From: Bacteroidota bacterium
Lineage (GTDB): Bacteria > Bacteroidota > Ignavibacteria > Ignavibacteriales > Melioribacteraceae
Reading direction: 5' to 3'
Assembly: GCA_023397505.1 (NCBI GenBank)
Contig: JAEWUC010000003.1
Coordinates: 434,001-498,000, forward strand
DNA: 64,000 nucleotides
This document shows positions 44,626 to 52,850 of the stretch, one piece after another. The position numbers and the translations under genes were made by a program. Position 1 is the first letter of the stretch. Every line of letters begins with the position of its first letter. The notes below the pieces were generated by a model. That model did not search any database and was not told the DNA's origin. It saw only the letters and a list, made by a program, of their open reading frames with translations.

Positions 44626-46674
44626 TTATAAATGCTTTAACTCTCTCATCATTTCCTCGAATTGCGAAAAGTACAACGCTTGTTCGGGATCGCTTAATGC
44701 TTTCGGAGGATCGGGATGGAATTCAACCATAATTCCGTGCGCTCCTACAACTTTTGCTGCTTTTGCTAAAGGTATAACTTTGTTGCGTTCGCCAATCGCA
44801 TGTGAAGGATCAACAATTACAGGCAAATGTGTTAATTCTTTTAAAACCGGGATAGCACTTAAATCGAGAGTGTTTCGTGTTGCGGTTTCAAATGTCCGTA
44901 TTCCTCGTTCGCATAAAATAACTTGTCTGTTGCCTTGTGCTAAAATATACTCTGCTGCATTTAACCATTCATCAATCGATGCACTCAATCCGCGTTTTAA
45001 CATTATAGGTCTGTGTGTTTTACCAACTTCTTTAAGCAGTGCAAAGTTCTGCATGTTGCGTGCGCCTATCTGTATTATATCCGACGCTTTCGCAATTTCC
45101 GGAACTTGATCGGTATCCATTGCTTCGGTAATAATCGGCATGTCGTAATACTTCCCGGTTTCGGCAAGAATTCTTAAACCGTCGTAACCCATACCTTGAA
45201 AACTATAAGGAGAAGTTCTGGGTTTAAAACATCCGCCGCGTAAAATTTGAGCACCGTTTTCTTTTGCTTCGAGCGCACACTTCATTATCATTTCTTCATT
45301 CTCAACAGAACACGGACCCGCCATAACAACAAAATTGTCACCGCCGATTTTTACATCTTTAACTTTTATAATTGTATCATCGCTTTTGTATTCGCGGCTC
45401 GCGAGTTTATAACTTTTAGATTTCTTAATTGCCGGAGCTTTAGGTCTTTCGCCTTCGGCAATGCTCTTTTGCGCAGATGCCTTGCTTTCTTTTTCAGAAA
45501 CAAGAAATTCTATTTTAGTTTTGTATAAAGTTTCCATCGGGTAACTTCCCAAAACTTTTAGGAAGCGTGTGAACTGTCCCAACTCATCCAAAACTTTTTG
45601 AATAATTTCATCGGCTATGTTTCCTTCAAAATCAAGGTAAAACATTTCTTCCCAAGGATTGCCGATGATTGGTCGTGATTCAAGTTTTGTAAGATTAACA
45701 GAATATTTTCTGAATACATTTAACGCATCAACAAGCGAACCGGGCGTGTGCGATGTTGCAAGTACCAAAGATGTTTTACACGGAATTCTCGTATCAACAG
45801 GCATCGGTTTTCTTGTTGCGACTAAAAAGCGCGTGTAATTTTCAGATTGATTCGCAATATCTTCTTTTAAGATTTTCATCTTAAAAAGTTTTGCCGCTTC
45901 AACGCTTGCAATTGCAGCGTAATATTGATTTCCTTCCTCGGCAACTTTTTGAACCGACATTGCCGTATCTGCAAAATATTCAATGCTTGCTTGCGGGATT
46001 GTTTCCAAAAAATTACTGCACTGCGAAGCTGCCTGATAGTGAGCGTAAATCTTTTTTATTTTATCTAATTGAATATCGCTGTTGGATACAAGACAATGTT
46101 TAACTTGAAATTTTGTTTCACCTATAATCGATAAGGTTGTATGAAGAAGTAAATCGTAGACTTCATTTATCCCGCCGGAGGTTGTGTTTTCGATCGGAAG
46201 AATCGCATAATCGGCTTCGCCTTGTTCAACTGCATGAACAACTTCGTCAAATCTTTTTTTAGAATTGAAAGTTAATTTCACATCACTTAGCGAAAAGAAT
46301 TTTTTCGCTGCCATATAACTATACGCGCCTTCAATCCCCTGAATTGCAATTCTAATATTTTTCTGTTTTGCTTTTTCATTCAAAGATTTTTGAACATAAT
46401 TCTGTTGAAATCGTACAGAGTCTTCAATTATCTCATAAAATATTTTCGAAACAAAGTGAGCATCTAGCCCGGATTTTTTTCCGACTTTCATAAGCCGGTC
46501 CAGCAAATCCGCCTCCCGTTTTTGATCTCGAATCGGGCTGTGGCCTTGTTCCTTTGCAATAATCACTTCTTTGCTAAGTTTTCTGCGGTCTGCTAAAAGT
46601 TTGATGATATCGGCATCAATGCCGTTGATTTTATTGCGCAATTGCGGCAAATCGGTAGTTTTTTTCTTTCCCAT
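44626..46674 (-). CDS. Chorismate mutase-prephenate dehydratase-DAHP synthase fusion
   Basis: Four domains are visible in 682 residues. AroQ chorismate mutase covers ~8-92 (LRNKINGIDADIIKLLADRRKL). Prephenate dehydratase covers ~107-288 (IQGIEGAYSYMAA, ILPIENTTSGGINEVYDLL, and the NYTRF catalytic motif at 279-283). An ACT domain covers ~300-378 with the Phe-binding PGSLVDAL and ESRP. A class I-beta DAHP synthase covers ~435-682 (MAGPCSVENE, GGCFKPRTSPYSFQG, VDPSHAIGERN). One chain thus carries the first step of aromatic synthesis and the two steps from chorismate to phenylpyruvate, and the ACT site could sense Phe for both ends. Single gene. Confidence 0.93.
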   Translation of the reverse strand: MGKKKTTDLPQLRNKINGIDADIIKLLADRRKLSKEVIIAKEQGHSPIRDQKREADLLDRLMKVGKKSGLDAHFVSKIFYEIIEDSVRFQQNYVQKSLNEKAKQKNIRIAIQGIEGAYSYMAAKKFFSLSDVKLTFNSKKRFDEVVHAVEQGEADYAILPIENTTSGGINEVYDLLLHTTLSIIGETKFQVKHCLVSNSDIQLDKIKKIYAHYQAASQCSNFLETIPQASIEYFADTAMSVQKVAEEGNQYYAAIASVEAAKLFKMKILKEDIANQSENYTRFLVATRKPMPVDTRIPCKTSLVLATSHTPGSLVDALNVFRKYSVNLTKLESRPIIGNPWEEMFYLDFEGNIADEIIQKVLDELGQFTRFLKVLGSYPMETLYKTKIEFLVSEKESKASAQKSIAEGERPKAPAIKKSKSYKLASREYKSDDTIIKVKDVKIGGDNFVVMAGPCSVENEEMIMKCALEAKENGAQILRGGCFKPRTSPYSFQGMGYDGLRILAETGKYYDMPIITEAMDTDQVPEIAKASDIIQIGARNMQNFALLKEVGKTHRPIMLKRGLSASIDEWLNAAEYILAQGNRQVILCERGIRTFETATRNTLDLSAIPVLKELTHLPVIVDPSHAIGERNKVIPLAKAAKVVGAHGIMVEFHPDPPKALSDPEQALYFSQFEEMMRELKHL

Positions 46675-46776
46675 GATTGATATTATTTTCTTGAATTTGA
46701 GGTTTGAAGGTACTAAAAAATCACGGTTAAATAAAGATTGCGCCTAATTTTTCGAGTTTTTAAAAAGCAAATTGTT

Positions 46777-46792
46777 TGGCACATATTTTTCT
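46777..46792 (+). promoter_or_regulatory. Possible sigma-54-like promoter
   Basis: TGGCAC-ATATT-TTTCT fits the -24/-12 spacing of sigma-54 promoters, but the key G of the -12 GC is replaced by T. It lies 91 bp upstream of the six-gene redox unit. Only a weak candidate. Confidence 0.2.
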
Positions 46793-46882
46793 CGTAAGTT
46801 CGAAACGGATATAAGTCTCCATTATTCTATTATCCTAAATTAAGCAGTACCACAACTTGATTCAATTATTTGGAGGTTATAA

Positions 46883-47791
46883 ATGGCTAAACAATCCCGC
46901 AGAGATTTTCTAAAAACTTCTGCACTTGTCGGCACAGGCATAGCCGGGTTGTCTTCCAGCAAATTAAAAGCGGCACCCAAAAATATTTTATCGGAAGACA
47001 GAATGGGTGTTTTGGTTGATAACACAGTTTGCATCGGCTGCAGAAAATGTGAATGGGCTTGCAAAACAGCACATGATTTACCAACCGAACCGATAGAAAA
47101 GTACGATGACAGATCGGTATATAATAAAATGAGAAGACCCGATGATAAAGCATTAACGGTTGTAAATGAATATCCCGGGAAAGAAACGACAAGTTTTCCA
47201 ATCGATGTGAAAGTTCAATGCATGCACTGCGATCACCCGGCTTGCGTTTCTGCGTGTATTGTTGGTGCATTTTCCAAAATTGAAAACGGCTCGGTAATTT
47301 GGGATACAAACATGTGTATCGGCTGCCGTTACTGTATGGTTGCGTGCCCGTTTCAAATACCTGCTTTTGAATTAGATAAACCATTTTGGGCAGATATAAA
47401 AAAGTGCGATTTCTGTAATGAAAGAACTAAAAATGGGAAATTACCTGCATGTATAGAAATTTGTCCGGTAGAAGCAATTACTTACGGGAGACGTGATGAA
47501 TTAATTAAAGCTGCTCATAGAAAAATTGAACTATACCCGGATCGATATTTAGATCATGTTTTCGGCGAATACGAAGTTGGAGGCACTTCCTGGGTATATT
47601 TAGCAAGTAAAGATTTTCACGAAATAGGTTTTCCAAAATTAGGCAACGAGCCTGCACCCGGTGTTAGCGAGGCAATTCAACACGGAGTGTTTTCATATTT
47701 CTTACCGCCAATTGCTCTTTATGCATTACTAGGTGGTGTTATGTGGATTAATAAAAACAGAAAGAAAAAAGATGTTGATTCGGAGAATTGA
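46883..47791 (+). CDS. Twin-arginine Fe-S subunit (HybA/TtrB-like)
   Basis: A twin-arginine signal (QSRRDFLKTSALVGTGIAGL) directs export. The mature part holds four 4Fe-4S cysteine groups: CIGCRKCEWACK, CMHCDHPACVSACI, CIGCRYCMVACP and CDFCNERTKNGKLPACIEICP, the arrangement of HybA, PsrB and DsrO. A C-terminal membrane helix (FSYFLPPIALYALLGGVMWI) anchors it, as in HybA. It should pass electrons between the NrfD-type membrane partner and periplasmic carriers. GGAGGTTATAA precedes the ATG. First gene of a six-gene operon; no catalytic hydrogenase or molybdopterin subunit is encoded nearby. Confidence 0.93.
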   Translation: MAKQSRRDFLKTSALVGTGIAGLSSSKLKAAPKNILSEDRMGVLVDNTVCIGCRKCEWACKTAHDLPTEPIEKYDDRSVYNKMRRPDDKALTVVNEYPGKETTSFPIDVKVQCMHCDHPACVSACIVGAFSKIENGSVIWDTNMCIGCRYCMVACPFQIPAFELDKPFWADIKKCDFCNERTKNGKLPACIEICPVEAITYGRRDELIKAAHRKIELYPDRYLDHVFGEYEVGGTSWVYLASKDFHEIGFPKLGNEPAPGVSEAIQHGVFSYFLPPIALYALLGGVMWINKNRKKKDVDSEN

Positions 47792-47793
47792 TT

Positions 47794-49032
47794 ATGGAAC
47801 ATCTTAAACCTACACCAATGACTAAAAAGTTTTTTACCCCCGGAATGATTATCATCTCTTTGATTGCATTAATCGGCTTGGTAGTTCTTGGAATAAGATT
47901 TATATGGGGAATTGGGGCTATTTCGAATATCGATAATCAATACCCATGGGGAGTTTTTAAAGGAATATTAGTTGCCGCAGGTGTTGCTCTTGCAGCCGGT
48001 GGTTTTACAACTGCTGCTGTAGGACACATAATTCATCAAGACAAATTTCATTCAATAAGCCGCCCGGCTATTTTACTTGCTGTTATCGGTTACACATTTG
48101 CAGGTACAAGTGTAATGATTGATTTAGGTAGACCTTTATATATCTGGCACCCAATCATAATGTGGAATGGTAGTTCTGTTCTATTTGAAGTCGGAATTTG
48201 TGTTATGATATATTTAACAGTACTATGCATTGAATTTTTCCCTGTTGTTACAGAAAGGTTTATAGGTCGCGTTAATCTTCCTGGAATTTTCTCAAAGCTT
48301 AACGGATTTACAGATAAAGCATTACGCGTGATTGACAGACTACTCGATAAAACAATGTTCATTTATATAATTGCCGGTGTTGTTCTTTCATGTTTGCATC
48401 AATCATCTTTGGGAACTTTAATGATAATTGCAGGACCAAAGATGCATCCGCTTTGGCAGACACCTATTCTACCTCTTCTCTTTTTGCTTTCTGCAGTTTC
48501 AGTCGGCTTACCGATGGTAATTCTTATTTCTGTTATTTGTTCAAAAGTATTTAAAATCAAACCGGATATGAAAGCACTTTCGGAACTTGGAAGTTTTATT
48601 GGACCTTTGCTTGGTATTTATCTCGCATTCAGACTTGGAGATATGATGTTAAGGCAAACGTTCGTTTATCTAAACGAAATAAATATCATAAGTGTTTTAT
48701 TTGTCATTGAAATTCTTGTTGGAATAATTATTCCATTAAGAATGTTTATTTCCAGAAAGATTTTAAAATCTCCAGTTGGATTAGCAATTGCATCAAGTTT
48801 TGTGATTTTGGGTGCATTCCTTTATCGAATGAACAATTTTATAGTTGCTTACAATCCGCCATATTCTTACAAAACTTATTTCCCAGCATTAGGAGAATTT
48901 GCTGTTACGTTTGGATTCATCGCATTACAAATTTTCTTGTTTAGATTGGCTGTTACTATTTTTCCGGTAATTAGCGTTCCCACAACACAAACCCCAAAAA
49001 CTAAATATTTAATTAAGGGAGCCGGAAAATGA
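47794..49032 (+). CDS. NrfD/HybB-type quinone-interacting membrane subunit
   Basis: The 412-residue protein has about ten membrane segments and matches the HybB branch of the NrfD family: NQYPWGVFKGILVAAGVALAAGGFTTAA, SVMIDLGRPLYIWHPIIMWN (with the conserved Asp-Gly-Arg-Pro), and LHQSSLGTLMIIAGPKMHPLW. These proteins exchange electrons with menaquinone. The ATG at 47794 has GGAGA seven bases upstream and starts 2 bp after the Fe-S gene stops; its own stop overlaps the cytochrome start (ATGA). Confidence 0.92.
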   Translation: MEHLKPTPMTKKFFTPGMIIISLIALIGLVVLGIRFIWGIGAISNIDNQYPWGVFKGILVAAGVALAAGGFTTAAVGHIIHQDKFHSISRPAILLAVIGYTFAGTSVMIDLGRPLYIWHPIIMWNGSSVLFEVGICVMIYLTVLCIEFFPVVTERFIGRVNLPGIFSKLNGFTDKALRVIDRLLDKTMFIYIIAGVVLSCLHQSSLGTLMIIAGPKMHPLWQTPILPLLFLLSAVSVGLPMVILISVICSKVFKIKPDMKALSELGSFIGPLLGIYLAFRLGDMMLRQTFVYLNEINIISVLFVIEILVGIIIPLRMFISRKILKSPVGLAIASSFVILGAFLYRMNNFIVAYNPPYSYKTYFPALGEFAVTFGFIALQIFLFRLAVTIFPVISVPTTQTPKTKYLIKGAGK

Positions 49033-50150
49033 AAACAAAAATTTTCTTAACAATAATTTTATTTTGCGGTGCTCTGTTCGCTCAACAAAAGAACTTTAAA
49101 AACCATTCTACTCAAAATTTAGAATGTAGAACATGCCACTCATGCGAAATTCCCACAAAGGAAAATCCATGTTTAAAAGCTTGCCCGCGTGAAATGATGA
49201 TTAAGATAGATCAAAAACCTTCAGAGGGTCCGCGTGTTATTAAAATAGACAAGATAAAAGAAACAGATATTTACGAACCGGCTGTGTTTTCACATTTGGC
49301 TCACGCGGAGATGGCTGAAATGTCCGGCGGATGTAAATCATGCCATCATTATAATCCACCGGGAAATGTTATCGGATGTTCCGACTGTCATGAAATACAG
49401 CGCAAAAGAAAGGATGTAAGCAAGCCGGATTTGAAAGGGGCATTCCACCGCCAATGTATGGACTGCCACCGCGCATGGAGCGGTAAAACAGAATGCGAAT
49501 CATGTCATCAATTGAAGGGCAAAGCCGCGACGGTTAAAGTTAAAGATTCCGGCGCGAAAAGAATTCACCCGGAATTGAAAGCTCCGGAAAAATTAAATTA
49601 CAAAACCAATACTCCTAAAGGAAAGATTGTAACATTTAATCACGGTGAGCATGTAAATTTATTTGGTTTTGAATGCGCCGATTGCCATACAAACGACGGA
49701 TGTGTAAAATGTCATTCAACAAAAAAAGCTGAACCAGTGAAAAAATTACCTGTTAAAGAGCTTCACAAAAAATGCTCAACCTGTCACGATACAAATTCTA
49801 ATTCAGAATGTTCTAAATGTCATACAAATTCCGAGAAAGGTTCATTCAATCACAAATTGGCAACCGGATTTGATCTTTCGAAATTCCATAATAAATTGAA
49901 ATGCGAAAGATGTCACACAACAAAGAATAAATTTGTCGGGTTGAATAATCAGTGCGCAAGTTGTCACGGAACCTGGACGTGGAATAATTTCAGACATAAT
50001 GTTACGGGACTTGCACTTGATGAAATACATGGCGAACTTGAATGCGAAAATTGTCATAAAGAACCAACTTTCTCGAAACCGTCGTGCGACGACTGCCACG
50101 ATGATAAAACATATCCGAAAGATAAACCGGGAAAGTTAATCAAACGTTAA
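49029..50150 (+). CDS. 13-haem periplasmic cytochrome c
   Basis: After a signal peptide (MKTKIFLTIILFCGALFAQ) I count 13 CxxCH haem motifs in 373 residues: CRTCH, CKSCH, CSDCH, CMDCH, CESCH, CADCH, CVKCH, CSTCH, CSKCH, CERCH, CASCH, CENCH and CDDCH. Several upstream His residues (FSHLAHAEM, FNHGEH, FNHKL, FRHNVTG) could be distal ligands, giving a cytochrome c3/c7-like chain. Three further cysteines near residue 40 are not in haem motifs. With the two preceding genes it forms a quinone-to-periplasm electron module comparable to Hmc of sulfate reducers or CbcSTU of Geobacter. Start overlaps the NrfD stop by 4 bp. Confidence 0.93.
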   Translation: MKTKIFLTIILFCGALFAQQKNFKNHSTQNLECRTCHSCEIPTKENPCLKACPREMMIKIDQKPSEGPRVIKIDKIKETDIYEPAVFSHLAHAEMAEMSGGCKSCHHYNPPGNVIGCSDCHEIQRKRKDVSKPDLKGAFHRQCMDCHRAWSGKTECESCHQLKGKAATVKVKDSGAKRIHPELKAPEKLNYKTNTPKGKIVTFNHGEHVNLFGFECADCHTNDGCVKCHSTKKAEPVKKLPVKELHKKCSTCHDTNSNSECSKCHTNSEKGSFNHKLATGFDLSKFHNKLKCERCHTTKNKFVGLNNQCASCHGTWTWNNFRHNVTGLALDEIHGELECENCHKEPTFSKPSCDDCHDDKTYPKDKPGKLIKR

Positions 50151-50151
50151 T

Positions 50152-52032
50152 ATGAAAGGATTGAACGAAATAAAATTTTTTCAACGCATCGGGTTAAGAC
50201 TTATTCTAATAGTAAGTTTAACTGTTGTAATTATTATCGGTGTTTACGCTTACATTAAAATAAAATCTCAAAGCGACGCCTTGCTTTCCGAAGTGGAGCG
50301 CCATGCCAACCAGTTAAGTGAGACTGTAAAAAACAGTACGCGCTATGCTATGCTTCTTAACCAACGAGAATACGTTGATGAAATTGTTACAACGATTGGG
50401 AAAGATCCCGCGATTGATAACGTACGTATCTATAATAAAGAAGGCGCGATAATTTATTCCACAACCACCGACGATGTCGGACACATGCTTGACAAAAAAG
50501 CCGAAAGTTGTTACGCATGCCATATTGAAAACGAACCTTTGCAAAAATTATCCTCACAGCAGAGAACAAGAATTTTTAAGCTATCGGAAAATTCACCGCG
50601 TGTGATGGGAATTATCAACCCTATCTATAATGAAAAATCATGTTCGGACGCGCCATGCCATGCGCACCCCGAAAGTGCAACCGTTCTCGGTGTTCTTGAT
50701 GTTACAATTTCACTCGCCGAAATAGATAAACAAATTCACAAAAATGAAATTCAAGAAGTAATTTTTGCATTCGTATCAATAATTTCGATCGGCTTTATAA
50801 TCGGTTTCTTTGTTAAAAGATGGGTTGATAAACCTGTTAAAGAATTAGTTAATGCAACAAACGAAGTATCGCAAGGAAATTTAAATTATTATTTAAAAGA
50901 TTTGGGTGAAGATGAACTCGGTTATCTCGCTAAATCTTTTAACAACATGACGAAAAAATTGGATGAAACCCGCTTGCAGCTTTTTCAATCCGATAAGATG
51001 GCGTCGCTCGGTAAACTTGCCGCGGGTGTTGCGCACGAAATTAATAATCCGCTAACCGGAGTTTTAACATACAGCAGTTTTTTATTGAAGCGCACAAAGG
51101 ACAATCCGGAAATGCAGGCGGATCTAAATGTGATTGTCCGCGAGACAATGCGCAGCCGCGAAATTGTAAAAGGACTTTTAGATTTCGCACGTCAATCCGC
51201 ACCGAAGAAAAGTTTAATAGATATTGTTGAAGTTATTAAACGTGCCGAAGCCGTTGTTCATAACCAGCTAAAATTCAACAAGGTTATAATTGATGTTAGC
51301 GCAATCGGCAAACTTCCAAACATTACTGCGGACGCGAATCAGATTCAGCAAGTATTTTTAAATTTATTCATCAATGGTATCGATGCTATCGGTCCGAAAG
51401 GCGGAATAATTACAGTTGCAGCTTCACAAATAACCTTACCGCCCAAAGGCAACCAGCAAATTAAAAACGCTGTGTGCGCAAAGAATCACAATTTGATTGA
51501 TCCCGATTATAAAATCGGCGGAGTATCTTCGCTGAAAATTAAAATCAAATCCAATAGTAATGAAGGATTTATGCATCTCGATCCGATTTACGGAAGCACT
51601 CGTCATTACTTCGGTTTTAGTCTTGATAAAAATTCTCAAATAAATTTAAGCTGTCCCGTTTGCGATCTTTCTTTTATAGATAAAAATGAAAAATGCGGAA
51701 AGTGCGACGGACCGGTTTATAAAATTATTATTCCCAACAAAGGATTTTTGGAAGGATGTGCTTCATTTAAAGACGATTGGCAGCGTTGGACATTTGTAGA
51801 TCAAGCCGGAGAAAAAAGATTTGTTGAAATAAAAATTACCGACACAGGATGCGGTATCTCGCATGAAAATATTAACAAAATTTTTGAACCGTTCTTTTCC
51901 ACAAAGGGACAAAAAGGAACGGGGCTCGGCTTATCTGTTGTGTACGGAATCATCGATAATCACAACGGGAAAATTTCCGTGCAAAGTGAAATCGGCAAAG
52001 GAACAACTTTTTCAATAAAACTGCCCGTATGA
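50152..52032 (+). CDS. Haem-motif sensor histidine kinase with Cys-rich insertion in the ATPase domain
   Basis: Domain order in 626 residues is: membrane helix ~13-33; periplasmic sensor with CYACH (120-124) and CSDAPCH (164-170); membrane helix ~200-222; HAMP; HisKA with His295 (GVAHEINNPLTG); and a HATPase domain. In the HATPase the N-box (NLFINGIDAIG, Asn408) and the G-box (DTGCG, Asp564) are 156 residues apart, several times the usual distance. The extra segment (~429-558) contains CAKNHNLIDPDYKIGG, CPVCDLSF, CGKCDGP and GCASFKDDWQRW, a probable zinc or redox site. The sensor motifs suggest c-type haem and thus redox sensing. It starts 1 bp after the cytochrome gene and overlaps the next gene by 4 bp. 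Confidence 0.9.
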   Translation: MKGLNEIKFFQRIGLRLILIVSLTVVIIIGVYAYIKIKSQSDALLSEVERHANQLSETVKNSTRYAMLLNQREYVDEIVTTIGKDPAIDNVRIYNKEGAIIYSTTTDDVGHMLDKKAESCYACHIENEPLQKLSSQQRTRIFKLSENSPRVMGIINPIYNEKSCSDAPCHAHPESATVLGVLDVTISLAEIDKQIHKNEIQEVIFAFVSIISIGFIIGFFVKRWVDKPVKELVNATNEVSQGNLNYYLKDLGEDELGYLAKSFNNMTKKLDETRLQLFQSDKMASLGKLAAGVAHEINNPLTGVLTYSSFLLKRTKDNPEMQADLNVIVRETMRSREIVKGLLDFARQSAPKKSLIDIVEVIKRAEAVVHNQLKFNKVIIDVSAIGKLPNITADANQIQQVFLNLFINGIDAIGPKGGIITVAASQITLPPKGNQQIKNAVCAKNHNLIDPDYKIGGVSSLKIKIKSNSNEGFMHLDPIYGSTRHYFGFSLDKNSQINLSCPVCDLSFIDKNEKCGKCDGPVYKIIIPNKGFLEGCASFKDDWQRWTFVDQAGEKRFVEIKITDTGCGISHENINKIFEPFFSTKGQKGTGLGLSVVYGIIDNHNGKISVQSEIGKGTTFSIKLPV

Positions 52033-52823
52033 TGAAAGAAAAAAAAGACATATTAATAATCGACGATGAAACAGTAGTAGTTGATTCGATTATGAAAATC
52101 GGCGGGATGGAAAATTTTTCTACTGATTTCGCGAACGAATCAAAAACCGCTTTCGATAAAATTGCACAGACAGATTACAGTTTAATTATTTGCGATATCA
52201 TGCTGCCCGAAACGGACGGTTTTACAATATTGAATGAACTACAGAAGAAAAATATCGATACACCAGTAGTTATGACAACAGGATATTCAACAATTGAAAA
52301 TGCCGTGCAGTCATTATACGGCGGTGCAATTGATTTTATTCCCAAACCGTTTACAATCGACGAAATGATTAGCACAATCAAACGCGGACTGAGATACAAT
52401 CAACTGCTTCATTCCAAAATTAACATGAACGACCCGCTTGCATACATTGCTTGTCCGCCCAAATATTTCCGGCTTGGATATTCGTGCTGGGTTAATCAAG
52501 ATTACGACGGCTCTGTTTTCACCGGGGCAACTGATTCGTTCATAAAAACAATAGAACCGATTAAAACTGTAGAACTGCTAAACATTGATGATAACATAAA
52601 TCAGGCTTCGCCGTTTGCAAAATTTATCGGTGAAGACGATACCGTGTACCAGCTTTACTCGGCAATTAGCGGAAGAATTTTAGCGCGCAACGAAAATTTA
52701 TTTAATAATTTAAGCCTGCTCGAAAAAGATCCTTATTTCGAGGGATGGCTTTATAGAATGATACCGAATGAGCTTGAGTTTGAAAAAAAATCTTTAACTC
52801 CATGCAGTTCGGATAGGACATAA
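52029..52823 (+). CDS. Receiver protein with GcvH-like domain lacking lipoyl lysine
   Basis: Residues 1-125 are a complete receiver: LIIDDET, phospho-acceptor Asp56 (IICDIMLPETDGF), MTTGYST and IPKPF. From ~140 on the sequence aligns without gaps to glycine cleavage H protein: RLGYSCWVNQDYDGSVFTGATDSF, then QLYSAISGRILARNENLFNN and DPYFEGWLYRM. The position of the lipoyl-bearing Lys is Asp204, so lipoylation is not expected. There is no DNA-binding domain. ATG overlaps the kinase stop; an ATG one codon later is also possible. Likely phosphorylated by the kinase encoded just upstream. Confidence 0.85.
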   Translation: MMKEKKDILIIDDETVVVDSIMKIGGMENFSTDFANESKTAFDKIAQTDYSLIICDIMLPETDGFTILNELQKKNIDTPVVMTTGYSTIENAVQSLYGGAIDFIPKPFTIDEMISTIKRGLRYNQLLHSKINMNDPLAYIACPPKYFRLGYSCWVNQDYDGSVFTGATDSFIKTIEPIKTVELLNIDDNINQASPFAKFIGEDDTVYQLYSAISGRILARNENLFNNLSLLEKDPYFEGWLYRMIPNELEFEKKSLTPCSSDRT

Positions 52824-52850
52824 AAGTTTTTAATCATAAGGAGAACAAAA

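Noticed and set aside
46887..47384. A 165-codon minus-strand frame opposite the Fe-S gene
   Set aside because: It is the antisense shadow of the clear ferredoxin-like gene; composition is unnatural.
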